A DNA stretch of 64,000 nucleotides from an uncultured Aquimarina sp. (GCF_947500065.1 NZ_CANMQT010000002.1:682001-746000), one strand, 5' to 3'. Positions 26,893-36,854 are shown, numbered from the stretch's first letter. Numbers and translations: made by a program. The notes: generated by a model not told the origin, from the sequence alone.

Positions 26893-27459
26893 TTAGTTAA
26901 AAGTATATATGTCTGATGGTGTCACACAATAATCAAGTTGAATATCTGTGGTCAAAACTTCGTTAATCCCTTCTTCAGAAGCAAAAAAAGAAAGTCCAAT
27001 TTTAAGAGTTTTAGGATCACACTTGGCTAAAAATTTATCATAAAAACCTTTGCCATAACCCACACGATTTCCTCTATGATCAAAAGCTAATAATGGAATA
27101 AAAACTATTTCTATTTTATCTTCAGGAATTGGGATTCCATCCATTGGCTCAGGAATGCCCCAAGAATTTACCTTTAGTACTGTGGAATCAGTAAGTAAGA
27201 TATGCTCTAATGTATTATTCTTAAAATTACTCTTAGACACGACTACATTTTTATCTTTTCCTTGTAAGATATGAAGTATAAATTCCGTGTTAATTTCTTT
27301 ATGTTTCTGGATAGATAGAAAAATATGATAAAACGATTGCTCCCAAATTGGTAACTTCAGTAAATTATTTGCAATATCCATGCTTAAATCATCAATCTCT
27401 TGTTCACCGAGTTGGGATCGCATTTCTTTATACTTAATCCTTAGTTCTTTCTTATCCAT
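26893..27459 (-). CDS. 5-formyltetrahydrofolate cyclo-ligase
   Basis: 188 residues, standard length. The enzyme converts 5-formyl-THF to 5,10-methenyl-THF with ATP. Visible marks are the N-terminal KKELRIKYKEMRSQL, the FIPLLAFDHRGNRVGYGKGF block (about 115-140) with the nucleotide/folate loop GYGKGFYDKFL, and the terminal DYCVTPSDIYTF. It is the last gene of a tight four-gene minus-strand run; 3 bases separate it from the AstE-like gene. Folate salvage has no obvious tie with the RimK-type genes, so the linkage may be simple transcription economy. Confidence 0.93.
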   Translation of the reverse strand: MDKKELRIKYKEMRSQLGEQEIDDLSMDIANNLLKLPIWEQSFYHIFLSIQKHKEINTEFILHILQGKDKNVVVSKSNFKNNTLEHILLTDSTVLKVNSWGIPEPMDGIPIPEDKIEIVFIPLLAFDHRGNRVGYGKGFYDKFLAKCDPKTLKIGLSFFASEEGINEVLTTDIQLDYCVTPSDIYTFN

Positions 27460-27462
27460 TTG

Positions 27463-28440
27463 TTATGAAGCTAATTCTCTTGTAATCCTAAAAATAGCAT
27501 CTCCTTTATACACGATAGGAGACTCATTCACATTAATTATATATCCAGGGTTTGTAGCTTTTACTACATGTCTCATTTTACCATATGGATCTGTAATTGT
27601 AGCTAGTATTTCTCCTTTATCTACATGTTTGCCAATTGGAATTTTAATATGTAATAATCCACTATATTTCGCTCGTATCCAAAAGCTTTTTTTAATAACG
27701 ATGCTGCTTTCTGCTTTACTGGGTATGACAAACTCCGGTTTCAACATTTCCAGATGCTTTAATATCCTCATAGTACCAAGTACGCCTTCTACAGCAATAT
27801 CTCTGTTACTGTTTTGAGATTTTCCACCTTCAAACAATAAAATATCTACCTCTTTTTTTGCACATGCAGAACGATAAGATCCGTCCAGATTTTTGGACAA
27901 AAGAATAAATGAAGTATCAAATACTTTGGCCAAAGCCACAAGTTTCTCGTTTTTAGGATCAACTCTAATATGTGGCGCATTAAATCTACTTGCTCCTCCT
28001 GTATGAAAATCCAAACAAAAATCTGCTACTGGTAAAATTTCATTGACAAACTGATATGCAAAACGACTAGCTAATGAACCATTTTTAGTTCCTGGAAATA
28101 CTCTATTAAGATCCCTTCCATCAGGAAAAAAACGGTTCATGCTTAAAAAACCAAATACATTAAGAACAGGAATACATATAACAGTTCCTTTTGCAGGTTT
28201 GTTAATTTTTTTGGCGATAATCTGACGCACAACCTCTACTCCATTAATCTCATCTCCATGAATTCCAGCTGTAATTAATATTGTTGGTCCCGATTTTTTT
28301 GATCGTTCAATAATGATAGGAATTTCTACTTTTGTAGAAGTGTATAGGTTAGCTATATTAAAATTGATTGTTTTGCTAGTACCAAGCGGAATATTTTCTC
28401 CTAAAATACTCAGGATATCGTTTTCTTCAGTTGCTGTCAT
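27463..28440 (-). CDS. Succinylglutamate desuccinylase/aspartoacylase-family metalloenzyme
   Basis: 325 residues of the AstE/AspA (M14-like) family. Zinc ligands are seen in GIHGDEINGVEVV (His/Glu, about 60) and DFCLDFHTGG (His, about 145). The catalytic Glu would be in DILLFEGGKSQNS. A C-terminal small beta domain (about 240-320) follows. Family members cleave amide bonds of N-acylated acidic amino acids. It sits 5 bases downstream of a RimK-like ligase and after a RimB-like protease, so removal of glutamate residues added by RimK is a reasonable but unproven job. Confidence 0.88.
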   Translation of the reverse strand: MTATEENDILSILGENIPLGTSKTINFNIANLYTSTKVEIPIIIERSKKSGPTILITAGIHGDEINGVEVVRQIIAKKINKPAKGTVICIPVLNVFGFLSMNRFFPDGRDLNRVFPGTKNGSLASRFAYQFVNEILPVADFCLDFHTGGASRFNAPHIRVDPKNEKLVALAKVFDTSFILLSKNLDGSYRSACAKKEVDILLFEGGKSQNSNRDIAVEGVLGTMRILKHLEMLKPEFVIPSKAESSIVIKKSFWIRAKYSGLLHIKIPIGKHVDKGEILATITDPYGKMRHVVKATNPGYIINVNESPIVYKGDAIFRITRELAS

Positions 28441-28445
28441 ATTGT

Positions 28446-29318
28446 TTATACACTTCTTTCTATAAAACGAATAATTGATTTCGCGATATCTTTTCCAGTC
28501 GCTGTTTGAATGCCCTCTAAACCTGGGGAAGAATTTACTTCTAATATAAGCGGTCCTCTTTCACTCTGCAGCATATCAACACCTGCCACACCAAGTTTTA
28601 AGGACTTAGCGGCCTTTATTGCAGCATTTTCTTCCTCATCTGATAATTCGATAATTTTTGCACTACCTCCTCTATGTAAATTTGATCTAAACTCACCCTC
28701 TTTCCCCTGTCTTTTCATAGCACCAACCACCTGTCCATCAACAACTAATGCTCTGATATCAGAGCCCTTAGCTTCTTTAATATATTCCTGAACGATTACT
28801 CTTGCTTGTAATCCATTAAATGCTTCTAATACAGATTCTGCTGCTGTTTTAGTTTCTGCCAATACAACTCCCAACCCTTGCGTACCTTCTAACAACTTGA
28901 TAATAAGCGGCGCGCCTCCTACATGAGATATAACTTCAGAAACATCTTTAGAATAATTTGTAAATACAGTCTTGGGCAATCCCAAACCAGCTTTAGAAAG
29001 AATCTGGAGACTTCTTAACTTATCTCTAGAATTTACAAGTGCCTGAGATTGTATGGTAGTAAAAACATTCATCATCTCGAACTGTCTTACTACCGCAGTT
29101 CCATAAAAAGTAATAGAAGAACCAATTCTAGGAATTACCGCATCTACATGATCCAATTTTTTCCCTTTATAATAAATTTCAGGTTTTTTCTTTTCAATCA
29201 CAATATCACAACTTAATGGATCAATTACCTGAACATTATGTTTACGCTTTACCGCTGCTTGAACTAGGGCATTGGTAGAATACAAACTCGCACTGCGAGA
29301 TAATATTTTTATATTCAT
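28446..29318 (-). CDS. rimK: RimK-family ATP-grasp glutamate ligase
   Basis: 290 residues, close to E. coli RimK (300). N-terminal pre-ATP-grasp domain about 1-100, then the ATP-grasp fold: [32 protein letters not shown] (ATP-binding Lys and Gly loop), [18 protein letters not shown], and magnesium ligands in [17 protein letters not shown] (about 255). E. coli RimK adds glutamates to ribosomal protein S6 and can make poly-glutamate. The start overlaps the RimB-like stop by 4 bases and the AstE-like gene follows after 5 bases, a typical Rim-type operon. Confidence 0.93.
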   Translation of the reverse strand: MNIKILSRSASLYSTNALVQAAVKRKHNVQVIDPLSCDIVIEKKKPEIYYKGKKLDHVDAVIPRIGSSITFYGTAVVRQFEMMNVFTTIQSQALVNSRDKLRSLQILSKAGLGLPKTVFTNYSKDVSEVISHVGGAPLIIKLLEGTQGLGVVLAETKTAAESVLEAFNGLQARVIVQEYIKEAKGSDIRALVVDGQVVGAMKRQGKEGEFRSNLHRGGSAKIIELSDEEENAAIKAAKSLKLGVAGVDMLQSERGPLILEVNSSPGLEGIQTATGKDIAKSIIRFIERSV

Positions 29319-29746
29319 TCGGATTTTAAATTATAAGATTGGTCTTCTAACTGCGGATCTACCAAAAATTTTCCACTGAGAAATTTACGACCAATTAACA
29401 AAGGAAAACGCATATCATCACGAGAAGATAATGTTAATGTTATAGCATGTGTTTTGCCAAATAAAGTGATTTTTGTTCTAATAGCATATCTAATTTCCAC
29501 TTTTCCATTACTACTTTTAACTGCAGTAATATCATAGTTCTTAAAAGTGAATTTTTTGCCATTATACTCGGGATGAGTAGGGTCAAGAAAACGACACTCT
29601 AATATATGACCAACCTCTTTGATTTCTTTACAATGTATTGAAGATGTATAAGCACCTGTATCAACTTTCGCATCAATACCTTCTAAAGCCAAAAGGGGAA
29701 AATCTACTTTATCTGTCCTTCCAATTATTTTTTTCTGATCCTTCAA
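29315..29746 (-). CDS. RimB-like retropepsin-type protease (ATP-dependent zinc protease family)
   Basis: 143 residues from a TTG at 29746; no ATG precedes the conserved block [20 protein letters not shown]. The retropepsin-like active site is [13 protein letters not shown] (about residue 33), and the second half has the conserved [22 protein letters not shown]. In Pseudomonas the RimB protease regulates RimK and glutamate-modified RpsF; here the linkage with rimK is the same. The gene begins the four-gene minus-strand operon, with 163 bases separating it from the divergent uvrC. Confidence 0.88.
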   Translation of the reverse strand: MKDQKKIIGRTDKVDFPLLALEGIDAKVDTGAYTSSIHCKEIKEVGHILECRFLDPTHPEYNGKKFTFKNYDITAVKSSNGKVEIRYAIRTKITLFGKTHAITLTLSSRDDMRFPLLIGRKFLSGKFLVDPQLEDQSYNLKSE

Positions 29747-29909
29747 AAAAATACCTTTAAAATAATATAATTACTAAAGTAATAAAAAACCAGAAGCATT
29801 CTATATGATAATTCTTTTTAATAGTTAAATTGAACTTTAGTTTTTAACATAATATTCCTATTAAGTGTGTTTAATAATTCCAGTAAAGCGCTAAATTTAC
29901 GCTTAGTTT

Positions 29910-31709
29910 ATGCAAAAAGCTTCATTAGAAATACAAGTCAAAATATTGCCAACAGGTCCTGGTGTCTATCAGTATTACGATAAAGATGATAAATTACTGT
30001 ATGTAGGCAAAGCTAAAAACCTAAAAAAAAGAGTTACTTCATATTTCACAAAAAATCACGATAATTATAAGACTAAAGTGTTAGTTAAAAAAATCAACTC
30101 CATAAGACATATAGTGGTTGAAACAGAAACAGATGCATTACTATTAGAAAACAATCTTATCAAAAAGCATCAACCACGTTTTAACGTGATGCTTAAGGAT
30201 GATAAAACATATCCATGGATTTGTATTAAGAAAGAACGTTTTCCCAGAATTTTTCCCACTCGCAATTTAATAAAAGATGGCTCTGAATACTTTGGCCCTT
30301 ATACTAATTTCAAAACAGTAAATACTCTTCTGGATCTTATTAAAGGTTTATACCAACTAAGAACCTGCAACTATGACTTATCACAAGAAAAAATAGATAG
30401 CGGTAAATATAAAGTTTGCCTGGAATATCATTTAGGCAATTGTAAAGGAGGTTGCGAGGGTCTGCAAGAAGAACAAGAGTATCGTCAAAATATAGAAGCA
30501 ATTCGTCAAATTGTAAAGGGTAACTTTAAAGATTCTCTGAATAGATTTCGAAAGCAAATGTCAGATTATGCTGAAAAAATGGAGTTTGAAGATGCCCAGA
30601 GAATAAAAGAAAAAATTGAAGTACTAGAAAAATATCAGGCAAAATCTACTGTTGTTAATCCTAAAATAAGTAATGTAGATGTATTCTCTATAATTTCTGA
30701 TGAATCATACGGCTACGTTAATTTTCTCCAACTTTCTTATGGTGCAATTATACGGTCTCATACCACAGAAATTAAAAAGAAATTAGAAGAAACCGACAAA
30801 GAACTATTAGAACTAGCAATCATCGAATTAAGACAACGATTTGGATCTATGTCCAAAGAAATATTTGCACCTATTAACGTTGATGTTGGGGAGAATATAA
30901 AAATTACGGTTCCGCAACTTGGAGATAAAAAGAAAATAGTAGACTTGTCGTTGCGAAACGCAAAATATTATCGTCAGGAACGATTCAAACAAATCAAAAT
31001 TATTGATCCAGACAGACATATAAAAAGGCTGATGGCCCAGATGAAAAAAGATTTAAGGTTGCCGGAAGAACCCAGACATATAGAATGTTTTGATAATTCT
31101 AATATCCAAGGAACCAATCCTGTTGCAGCTTGTGTGGTATTTAAAAATGGCAAACCAAGTAAAAAAGAATATCGTAAATTCAATATTAAAACAGTAGAAG
31201 GCGCCAATGACTTTGCTTCTATGGAAGAAGTTGTATATCGTCGATACAAACGATTGTTAGATGAAGAGCAGCCATTACCACAATTAGTAATTGTGGATGG
31301 AGGAAAAGGTCAGCTCTCTTCTGGATTAAAAGCTTTAGACGATCTTAATCTAAGAGGTAAAATAACTATTATCGGAATTGCAAAACGTTTAGAAGAAATC
31401 TACTATCCAGGAGACTCAATACCTTTGTATCTTGACAAAAAATCCGAATCCCTAAAAATAATACAACATCTTAGAAACGAAGCCCATCGCTTTGGTATTA
31501 CTTTTCATAGACAAAAAAGAAGCAAGGAAGCTTTGAATACTGAATTGGATACTATTCCCGGAATAGGAGAAAAAACAGTCGTAGAATTATTGAAACATTT
31601 TAGGTCTGTAAAAAGAATTAGTGAAGCCACAAAAAAAGAACTTAGCGAAGTAGTGGGAGATTCGCGCGCAACCAAAGTGTATAATTACTATCTTACTAAA
31701 AAAGAATAA
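29910..31709 (+). CDS. uvrC: Excinuclease ABC subunit C
   Basis: 599 residues, normal. UvrC makes both incisions around a lesion during nucleotide excision repair. Domains: GIY-YIG nuclease (about 13-90; GVYQYYDKDD and LLYVGKAKNLKKRV), a Cys-rich linker (about 150-190: CNYDLSQEK, CLEYHLGNCKGGCEG), UVR domain (about 205-240, MEFEDAQRIKEKIEVLEKYQ), RNase H-like endonuclease (about 380-530; HIECFDNSNIQGTNPVAACV, VIVDGGKGQLSSG) and tandem helix-hairpin-helix (about 545-595; LDTIPGIGEKTVVELL). It is followed after 7 bases by the patatin gene, likely a shared transcript. Confidence 0.97.
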   Translation: MQKASLEIQVKILPTGPGVYQYYDKDDKLLYVGKAKNLKKRVTSYFTKNHDNYKTKVLVKKINSIRHIVVETETDALLLENNLIKKHQPRFNVMLKDDKTYPWICIKKERFPRIFPTRNLIKDGSEYFGPYTNFKTVNTLLDLIKGLYQLRTCNYDLSQEKIDSGKYKVCLEYHLGNCKGGCEGLQEEQEYRQNIEAIRQIVKGNFKDSLNRFRKQMSDYAEKMEFEDAQRIKEKIEVLEKYQAKSTVVNPKISNVDVFSIISDESYGYVNFLQLSYGAIIRSHTTEIKKKLEETDKELLELAIIELRQRFGSMSKEIFAPINVDVGENIKITVPQLGDKKKIVDLSLRNAKYYRQERFKQIKIIDPDRHIKRLMAQMKKDLRLPEEPRHIECFDNSNIQGTNPVAACVVFKNGKPSKKEYRKFNIKTVEGANDFASMEEVVYRRYKRLLDEEQPLPQLVIVDGGKGQLSSGLKALDDLNLRGKITIIGIAKRLEEIYYPGDSIPLYLDKKSESLKIIQHLRNEAHRFGITFHRQKRSKEALNTELDTIPGIGEKTVVELLKHFRSVKRISEATKKELSEVVGDSRATKVYNYYLTKKE

Positions 31710-31716
31710 ACCCCTT

Positions 31717-33996
31717 ATGCAAATTACCTCAAAAAAAATATTAAATATTTTATTAGTGACTATGGTATTCTTTGCATTTAACACCTTGTTTTCTCAAAAT
31801 AAAAGTACTTCTGAAATTCAGATAAATCCTAACGAAGAAGATATTAAGGTTGGATTGGTTTTAAGTGGTGGTGGTGCAAAAGGTTTGGCTCATATTGGGG
31901 CTCTAAAAATTATTGAGGAATCTGGTATTAGAATAGATTATATCGGAGGAACCAGTATGGGAGCAATTGTAGGATCATTATATGCTTCTGGATACACTGC
32001 CAAAGAGCTAGATTCTATTTTCAGAATTGTAGATTTTGATGTGTTGATACAGGATGATTTGCCTAGAAGAGCTAAAACTTTTTATGAACGTGAAGATTCT
32101 GAAAAATATGCACTCACCCTTCCTTTTGATCATTTTAAAATAGGACTACCACAAGGCTTATCAAAAGGACAGAACTTTTTTAATGAATTCTCCCGTTTAA
32201 CTTCTCACGTGCACGATATTAATGACTTTAGCAAGCTACCGATTCCTTTTTTCTGTATGTCTACCAATATTGCAACAGGAGAACAAATTCTACTCGATAA
32301 AGGATACTTACCAGAGGCAGTTTCTGCCAGTGGAGCACTACCTTCTATTTTTAGTCCTATAGAATTAGATGGTATTCTAATGACCGATGGCGGTGTTGCT
32401 AATAATTATCCTATTGAAGAAATACGTAAAAAAGGAGCAGAAATCATAATCGGAATTGATGTGCAAGACAGCTTAATACCAAGAGAGCAACTAAATTCTG
32501 TAACCAATATTATGTTACAAATAAGTAATTTCCGGACAATTAAAGCGATGAAAAATAAAATGCCGCAAACTGATGTATACATAAAACCATCTATTTCTGA
32601 TTTTTCATTAATAGCCTTTGATCAAGTAGATAAAATTATTGCTAATGGAGAAAAAGCTGCTTTTGCCAGTTATGAAAAATTGAGAGCCATAAAAAGACGT
32701 CAAAAAACTTCTCCTCCCAAAGTAACAGTTCCAAAAAAATCAGATACGCTATTCATTAACAGCTTGGTAATATCAGGAAATGAAAGATATACAAGATCCT
32801 ATATCAAAGGAAAACTAAAACTAAAAACACCCAAAACTACTACCTATAAAAAATTATATGAAGGTATTAATAATCTGTCTGCAACAGGTAATTTTGACAG
32901 GGTAAGTCATCGATTAACCGATACAGAAGCTGGCAAAGAATTAGTTCTTAATGTAAAAGAATCTAAAAACACTATGCTATTACGTTTCGCATTACATTAT
33001 GATGACTTATATAAAACAGCTGCCTTGGTAAATTTTACCAAAAAAAGCTTACTTTTTAATAATGATGTCCTCTCATTCGACATAGCTTTGGGAGATAATA
33101 TTAGATATGATTTTGATTATTATATAGATAAGGGGTTCTACTGGAGCATCGGATTGAAGAATAGCTTTAATCGTTTTAACAGAAATGTCGAGTATGATTT
33201 GGTACGAGAAGATTTTAATTTACCTGATATTGAAGTCAATAAGATTAATTTAGATTTTTTAGATTTTAAAACCCAGTTCTATTTAGAAACTTTATTAAAT
33301 CAAACTTTTTCATTAGGAGTTGGAGCAGAGTATAGAAGATTTAGACTTATTTCTGAAACCATAGGAGAAGATGAAGATCAATTACCACGGTTTGTTTTTG
33401 ATAATAGTGATTATGGAAGTGCTTTTGGTTATCTAAGGTTTGACAGTTATAATAACAAATATTTTCCTAGTTCAGGTTTTTTATTCGAAGGAGATGCTAA
33501 TTATTATTTATTAGATAACAATCCCAATAGTGAAGACAGTAATTTTGTAGTTGCTAAAGCTAATTTTGGCTATGCTTTTAATCTTTTTAATAAAACATCG
33601 GTTAATTTAGAATTAAGTGCTGGCGGAAGATTTGGAGAAGAAAACCTTAGAAGTCTTAACTTCTTTGTTGGTGGTTTTGGAGCAAAAACAATTAATAATA
33701 ATGTTCCATTTTATGGATATAATTTTTTGAATATCGTAGGAGATAGTTATGCCAAAGCGGCCATTACTTTTGATTATGAAATTTTTTCAAAAAACCATAT
33801 CAATGCTTCTGCTAATTACGCAAATGTTGGTAATAATTTATTTGATAATGGTCAATGGCTGGAATCTCCTGAATATTCTGGATATGCTTTGGGTTATGGC
33901 TTAGAAACTTTTGCCGGGCCTATACAAATAAAATATTCATATTCTCCAGAACTAAAGGAAGGAGAATGGTATTTTAGTGTTGGTTTTTGGTTTTAA
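31717..33996 (+). CDS. Patatin-like phospholipase with POTRA and outer-membrane barrel (PlpD-type)
   Basis: 759 residues. Signal peptide about 1-27 (ends TLFSQ). Patatin domain about 45-310: oxyanion loop LVLSGGGAKGLAH, nucleophile Ser in GGTSMGAIVG, and catalytic Asp in MTDGGVANNYPIEE. A single POTRA-like repeat follows (about 345-420; INSLVISGNERYTRSYIKG). The C-terminal about 340 residues form a BamA-type surface-antigen barrel (YDFDYYIDKGFYWSIGLKN, SSGFLFEGDANYYLL), ending FSVGFWF. This is the layout of type Vd secretion (PlpD of Pseudomonas), in which the lipase is exposed or released. In Bacteroidota it is common; no separate partner is needed. Confidence 0.92.
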   Translation: MQITSKKILNILLVTMVFFAFNTLFSQNKSTSEIQINPNEEDIKVGLVLSGGGAKGLAHIGALKIIEESGIRIDYIGGTSMGAIVGSLYASGYTAKELDSIFRIVDFDVLIQDDLPRRAKTFYEREDSEKYALTLPFDHFKIGLPQGLSKGQNFFNEFSRLTSHVHDINDFSKLPIPFFCMSTNIATGEQILLDKGYLPEAVSASGALPSIFSPIELDGILMTDGGVANNYPIEEIRKKGAEIIIGIDVQDSLIPREQLNSVTNIMLQISNFRTIKAMKNKMPQTDVYIKPSISDFSLIAFDQVDKIIANGEKAAFASYEKLRAIKRRQKTSPPKVTVPKKSDTLFINSLVISGNERYTRSYIKGKLKLKTPKTTTYKKLYEGINNLSATGNFDRVSHRLTDTEAGKELVLNVKESKNTMLLRFALHYDDLYKTAALVNFTKKSLLFNNDVLSFDIALGDNIRYDFDYYIDKGFYWSIGLKNSFNRFNRNVEYDLVREDFNLPDIEVNKINLDFLDFKTQFYLETLLNQTFSLGVGAEYRRFRLISETIGEDEDQLPRFVFDNSDYGSAFGYLRFDSYNNKYFPSSGFLFEGDANYYLLDNNPNSEDSNFVVAKANFGYAFNLFNKTSVNLELSAGGRFGEENLRSLNFFVGGFGAKTINNNVPFYGYNFLNIVGDSYAKAAITFDYEIFSKNHINASANYANVGNNLFDNGQWLESPEYSGYALGYGLETFAGPIQIKYSYSPELKEGEWYFSVGFWF

Positions 33997-34016
33997 AACA
34001 AATTACCTAAAAAAGA

Positions 34017-34030
34017 CGGAAATATTTCCG
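34017..34030. promoter_or_regulatory. Perfect 14-bp palindrome upstream of hmgA
   Basis: CGGAAATATTTCCG is fully self-complementary and overlaps a -7-like element (GATATTTG, 34030-34037). It lies about 145 bases before the hmgA ATG, in a 179-base gap with no other clear signal. It may be an operator for a dimeric regulator of tyrosine breakdown; alternatively it is a chance AT-rich palindrome or a weak terminator of the patatin gene. Confidence 0.35.
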
Positions 34031-34175
34031 ATATTTGTAGTATTATGAGTCTGTACTGGCACGATTTACTATTGCTACTACACTACCTTATCAAGCGAAA
34101 TCCGGAATAAGGCAGAGGTTTACTATTGCATTACTTTTTTTAAAACATAATAGTTAATACCATAATCTTAAAAAC

Positions 34176-35333
34176 ATGCCTTTTTATCATTCTTTAGGTA
34201 AAATACCTCCTAAGCGTCATACCATCTTCAGAAAACCTGACGGTAACCTTTACTATGAACAATTATTTGGAACTATTGGTTTTGATGGAATGTCCACTAA
34301 TTCATACCACAATCATCGTCCTACTCAAGTAAAAGAAATAAAAGGAAGCTATAGTGTAGCTCCCGAAATTGCTATTAAAAATAATATTAAATCCTATCGA
34401 TTACACGGGTTTAAAATTAATCCAGAAAAAGATTATTTACAAAGCAGAAAAAATGTACTTACTAATAGTGATGTAAGTATTATTTTATCCGCTCCTCAGG
34501 AATCTACTTCGGATTACTTTTATAAAAACACGGATGCTGATGAATTAATTTTCATACATCGTGGAAGTGGTAAGTTTAGAAGTCATTTAGGAAATCTGGA
34601 TTTTAAATATGGGGACTATATTTTGATCCCTAGAGGCACTATTTACAAATTAGATTTTGACACAACTGATAATCGATTATTTATAGTAGAGTCCAGAAGA
34701 CCCATTTATACTCCAAAAAGATATAGAAACTGGTTCGGGCAGTTGCTAGAGCACTCCCCTTTTTGTGAAAGAGATCTAAGGACTCCATATGAATTAGAAA
34801 GCAATGATGAAAAAGGAGATTTCTTAATCAAAGTAAAAAAACAAGATGAAATCTTTGACATGATCTATGCCACGCATCCTTTTGATGTAGTAGGTTATGA
34901 TGGATATAGTTTTCCTTACGCGTTCTCAATTCATGATTTTGAACCCATAACCGGAAGGATACATCAACCACCTCCAGTACATCAAACTTTTGAGACAGAT
35001 GCCTTTGTGGTTTGTTCATTTGTTCCTCGATTATACGATTATCATCCAGAAAGCATTCCTGCTCCATACAATCATAGCAATATTGATAGTGACGAAGTGC
35101 TCTACTATGTAGACGGTGATTTTATGAGCAGAAACGATATTGATGCTGGTCATATCTCATTGCATCCTGCTGGAATTCCACACGGACCTCATCCTGGAGC
35201 TGTAGAAAGAAGTATTGGTAAAACTAAGACAGATGAACTAGCTGTAATGGTAGATACCTTTAAACCTCTTATGGTAACAAAGGAAGCGATGGAAATAGCT
35301 GATGATGACTATCACAAATCTTGGTTAGATTAA
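34176..35333 (+). CDS. hmgA: Homogentisate 1,2-dioxygenase
   Basis: 385 residues (bacterial/fungal enzymes 380-445). It opens the ring of homogentisate to maleylacetoacetate, the third step of tyrosine breakdown. Family marks: PFYHSLGKIPPKRH at the start, ELIFIHRGSGKFRSHLG in the N-terminal cupin, and the iron-binding C-terminal cupin with NHSNIDSDEVLYYVDGDF and HPAGIPHGPHPGAVE (about 290-350), which carries the His/Glu/His ligands. The hppD gene, whose product makes homogentisate, follows after 142 bases on the same strand. Confidence 0.95.
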   Translation: MPFYHSLGKIPPKRHTIFRKPDGNLYYEQLFGTIGFDGMSTNSYHNHRPTQVKEIKGSYSVAPEIAIKNNIKSYRLHGFKINPEKDYLQSRKNVLTNSDVSIILSAPQESTSDYFYKNTDADELIFIHRGSGKFRSHLGNLDFKYGDYILIPRGTIYKLDFDTTDNRLFIVESRRPIYTPKRYRNWFGQLLEHSPFCERDLRTPYELESNDEKGDFLIKVKKQDEIFDMIYATHPFDVVGYDGYSFPYAFSIHDFEPITGRIHQPPPVHQTFETDAFVVCSFVPRLYDYHPESIPAPYNHSNIDSDEVLYYVDGDFMSRNDIDAGHISLHPAGIPHGPHPGAVERSIGKTKTDELAVMVDTFKPLMVTKEAMEIADDDYHKSWLD

Positions 35334-35475
35334 GTATAAAAAATATAAATATTGATCAATGTTGAATTATAGAAAAGATATTACCGCTCACCTTAGAGCA
35401 ATGTGGTAGGTTTAATAGAAATATCCTAAGAGTTTCAGAAACAAACACATTTACTAATTATCAAATTAAAATATT

Positions 35476-36615
35476 ATGTCAACAAATATAACACCTCAAG
35501 ATTTAGAAAAAACCGTTCCACAAGCTGAAGATTTTTTACCTCTTTTAGGAACCGATTATGTAGAATTATATGTAGGTAATGCCAAACAAGCAGCATACTA
35601 TTATCAAACTGCTTGGGGATTTCAACCGATTGCATATGCCGGATTGGAAACTGGCCTTAAGGATCGTGTGTCTTATGTTTTACGCCAGGACAAAATAACG
35701 TTAATTCTTACTTCCCCTTTACAACCTGATGGAGATATCAATAAACATATCAACGCTCATGGAGATGGAGTCAAAGTTGTTGCGCTATGGGTTGATGATG
35801 CTACAAAAAGTTACGAAGAAACAGTCAAGCGTGGTGCTGAATCCTATATGGAACCAACCACAAAAGAAGATAAGCATGGAAAAGTAGTATTCTCAGGAAT
35901 ACATACTTATGGAGAAACGGTTCATATTTTTGTAGAAAGGAAAAATTATAACGGAGTATTCTTGCCCGGTTATATGCCTTGGAACAAACCCTTTAAAACA
36001 GAAGATACTGGTCTAAAATTTATCGATCATATGGTAGGTAATGTGGGTTGGAATGAAATGAATAAATGGTGTGAGTTTTATGCCAAGGTAATGGGGTTTG
36101 CTCAATTAGTATCTTTTGATGATAAAGACATTTCTACAGAGTATACCGCTTTAATGAGTAAAGTAATGAGTAACGGGAATGGAAGAATAAAATTCCCTAT
36201 AAATGAACCAGCTGAAGGAAGAAAAAAATCTCAGATCGAAGAATATATCGATTTTTATAATGGTGCCGGTGTACAACACATGGCATTAGCTACAGATAAC
36301 ATTATAGAAACAGTTTCTGCTCTTCAAAATCGTGGAGTAGAATTTCTTACAGTACCTGCCAGTTATTATGAAACTGTTCTGGATAGAGTTGGTGAAATTG
36401 ACGAAGATCTTGAGCCCTTAAAAGAACTAGGGATTCTTATTGACCGTGATGATGAAGGATATCTTCTTCAGATTTTTACCAAACCAGTGCTAGATCGACC
36501 AACCATGTTTTTCGAAATAATCCAAAGAAAAGGAGCGCAATCATTTGGTAAAGGAAATTTTAAAGCATTATTTGAGGCTATAGAAAGAGAACAAGAACAA
36601 AGGGGAACTCTATAA
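35476..36615 (+). CDS. hppD: 4-hydroxyphenylpyruvate dioxygenase
   Basis: 379 residues, standard. It converts 4-hydroxyphenylpyruvate to homogentisate. Two vicinal-oxygen-chelate halves: the N-terminal one opens DYVELYVGNAKQAAYYYQ, the catalytic one carries the iron ligands His in FIDHMVGNV (about 180), His in GAGVQHMALATDNI (about 265) and Glu in TMFFEIIQRKGAQSFGKGNF (about 350). The C-terminal helix FKALFEAIEREQEQRG that gates the active site is intact. It forms the tyrosine pathway with hmgA; a terminator follows at about 36870. Confidence 0.97.
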   Translation: MSTNITPQDLEKTVPQAEDFLPLLGTDYVELYVGNAKQAAYYYQTAWGFQPIAYAGLETGLKDRVSYVLRQDKITLILTSPLQPDGDINKHINAHGDGVKVVALWVDDATKSYEETVKRGAESYMEPTTKEDKHGKVVFSGIHTYGETVHIFVERKNYNGVFLPGYMPWNKPFKTEDTGLKFIDHMVGNVGWNEMNKWCEFYAKVMGFAQLVSFDDKDISTEYTALMSKVMSNGNGRIKFPINEPAEGRKKSQIEEYIDFYNGAGVQHMALATDNIIETVSALQNRGVEFLTVPASYYETVLDRVGEIDEDLEPLKELGILIDRDDEGYLLQIFTKPVLDRPTMFFEIIQRKGAQSFGKGNFKALFEAIEREQEQRGTL

Positions 36616-36672
36616 AGTTAGAGACTCATTTAAATCCTTTGAATAATCAAAGTAACCTTTGTTAATAAATTG

Positions 36673-36692
36673 CGATTATTGAAAAATAATCG
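36673..36692. repeat. Perfect 8-bp hairpin with GAAA tetraloop
   Basis: CGATTATT (36673-36680), loop GAAA, AATAATCG (36685-36692). No T-run follows on either strand, so it is not a standard terminator. It lies 58 bases past the hppD stop, in a 371-base gap that also holds the terminator at 36855 and a promoter at 36921 but no gene that I can see. Confidence 0.35.
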
Positions 36693-36854
36693 GTTTCTGC
36701 CTAAATTTTTGTTAAATATGATAATAAAAAAACGTTTTCGTTTGATAATTATGCAAAAAAAGCTGATGTTTGTATTATAAGCGGAGTGGTTACTGCTTAT
36801 ACCAAAAACAATAATTATTCTCATAATTTAAGTTTTTAGTTGGTTAATAAAAGT

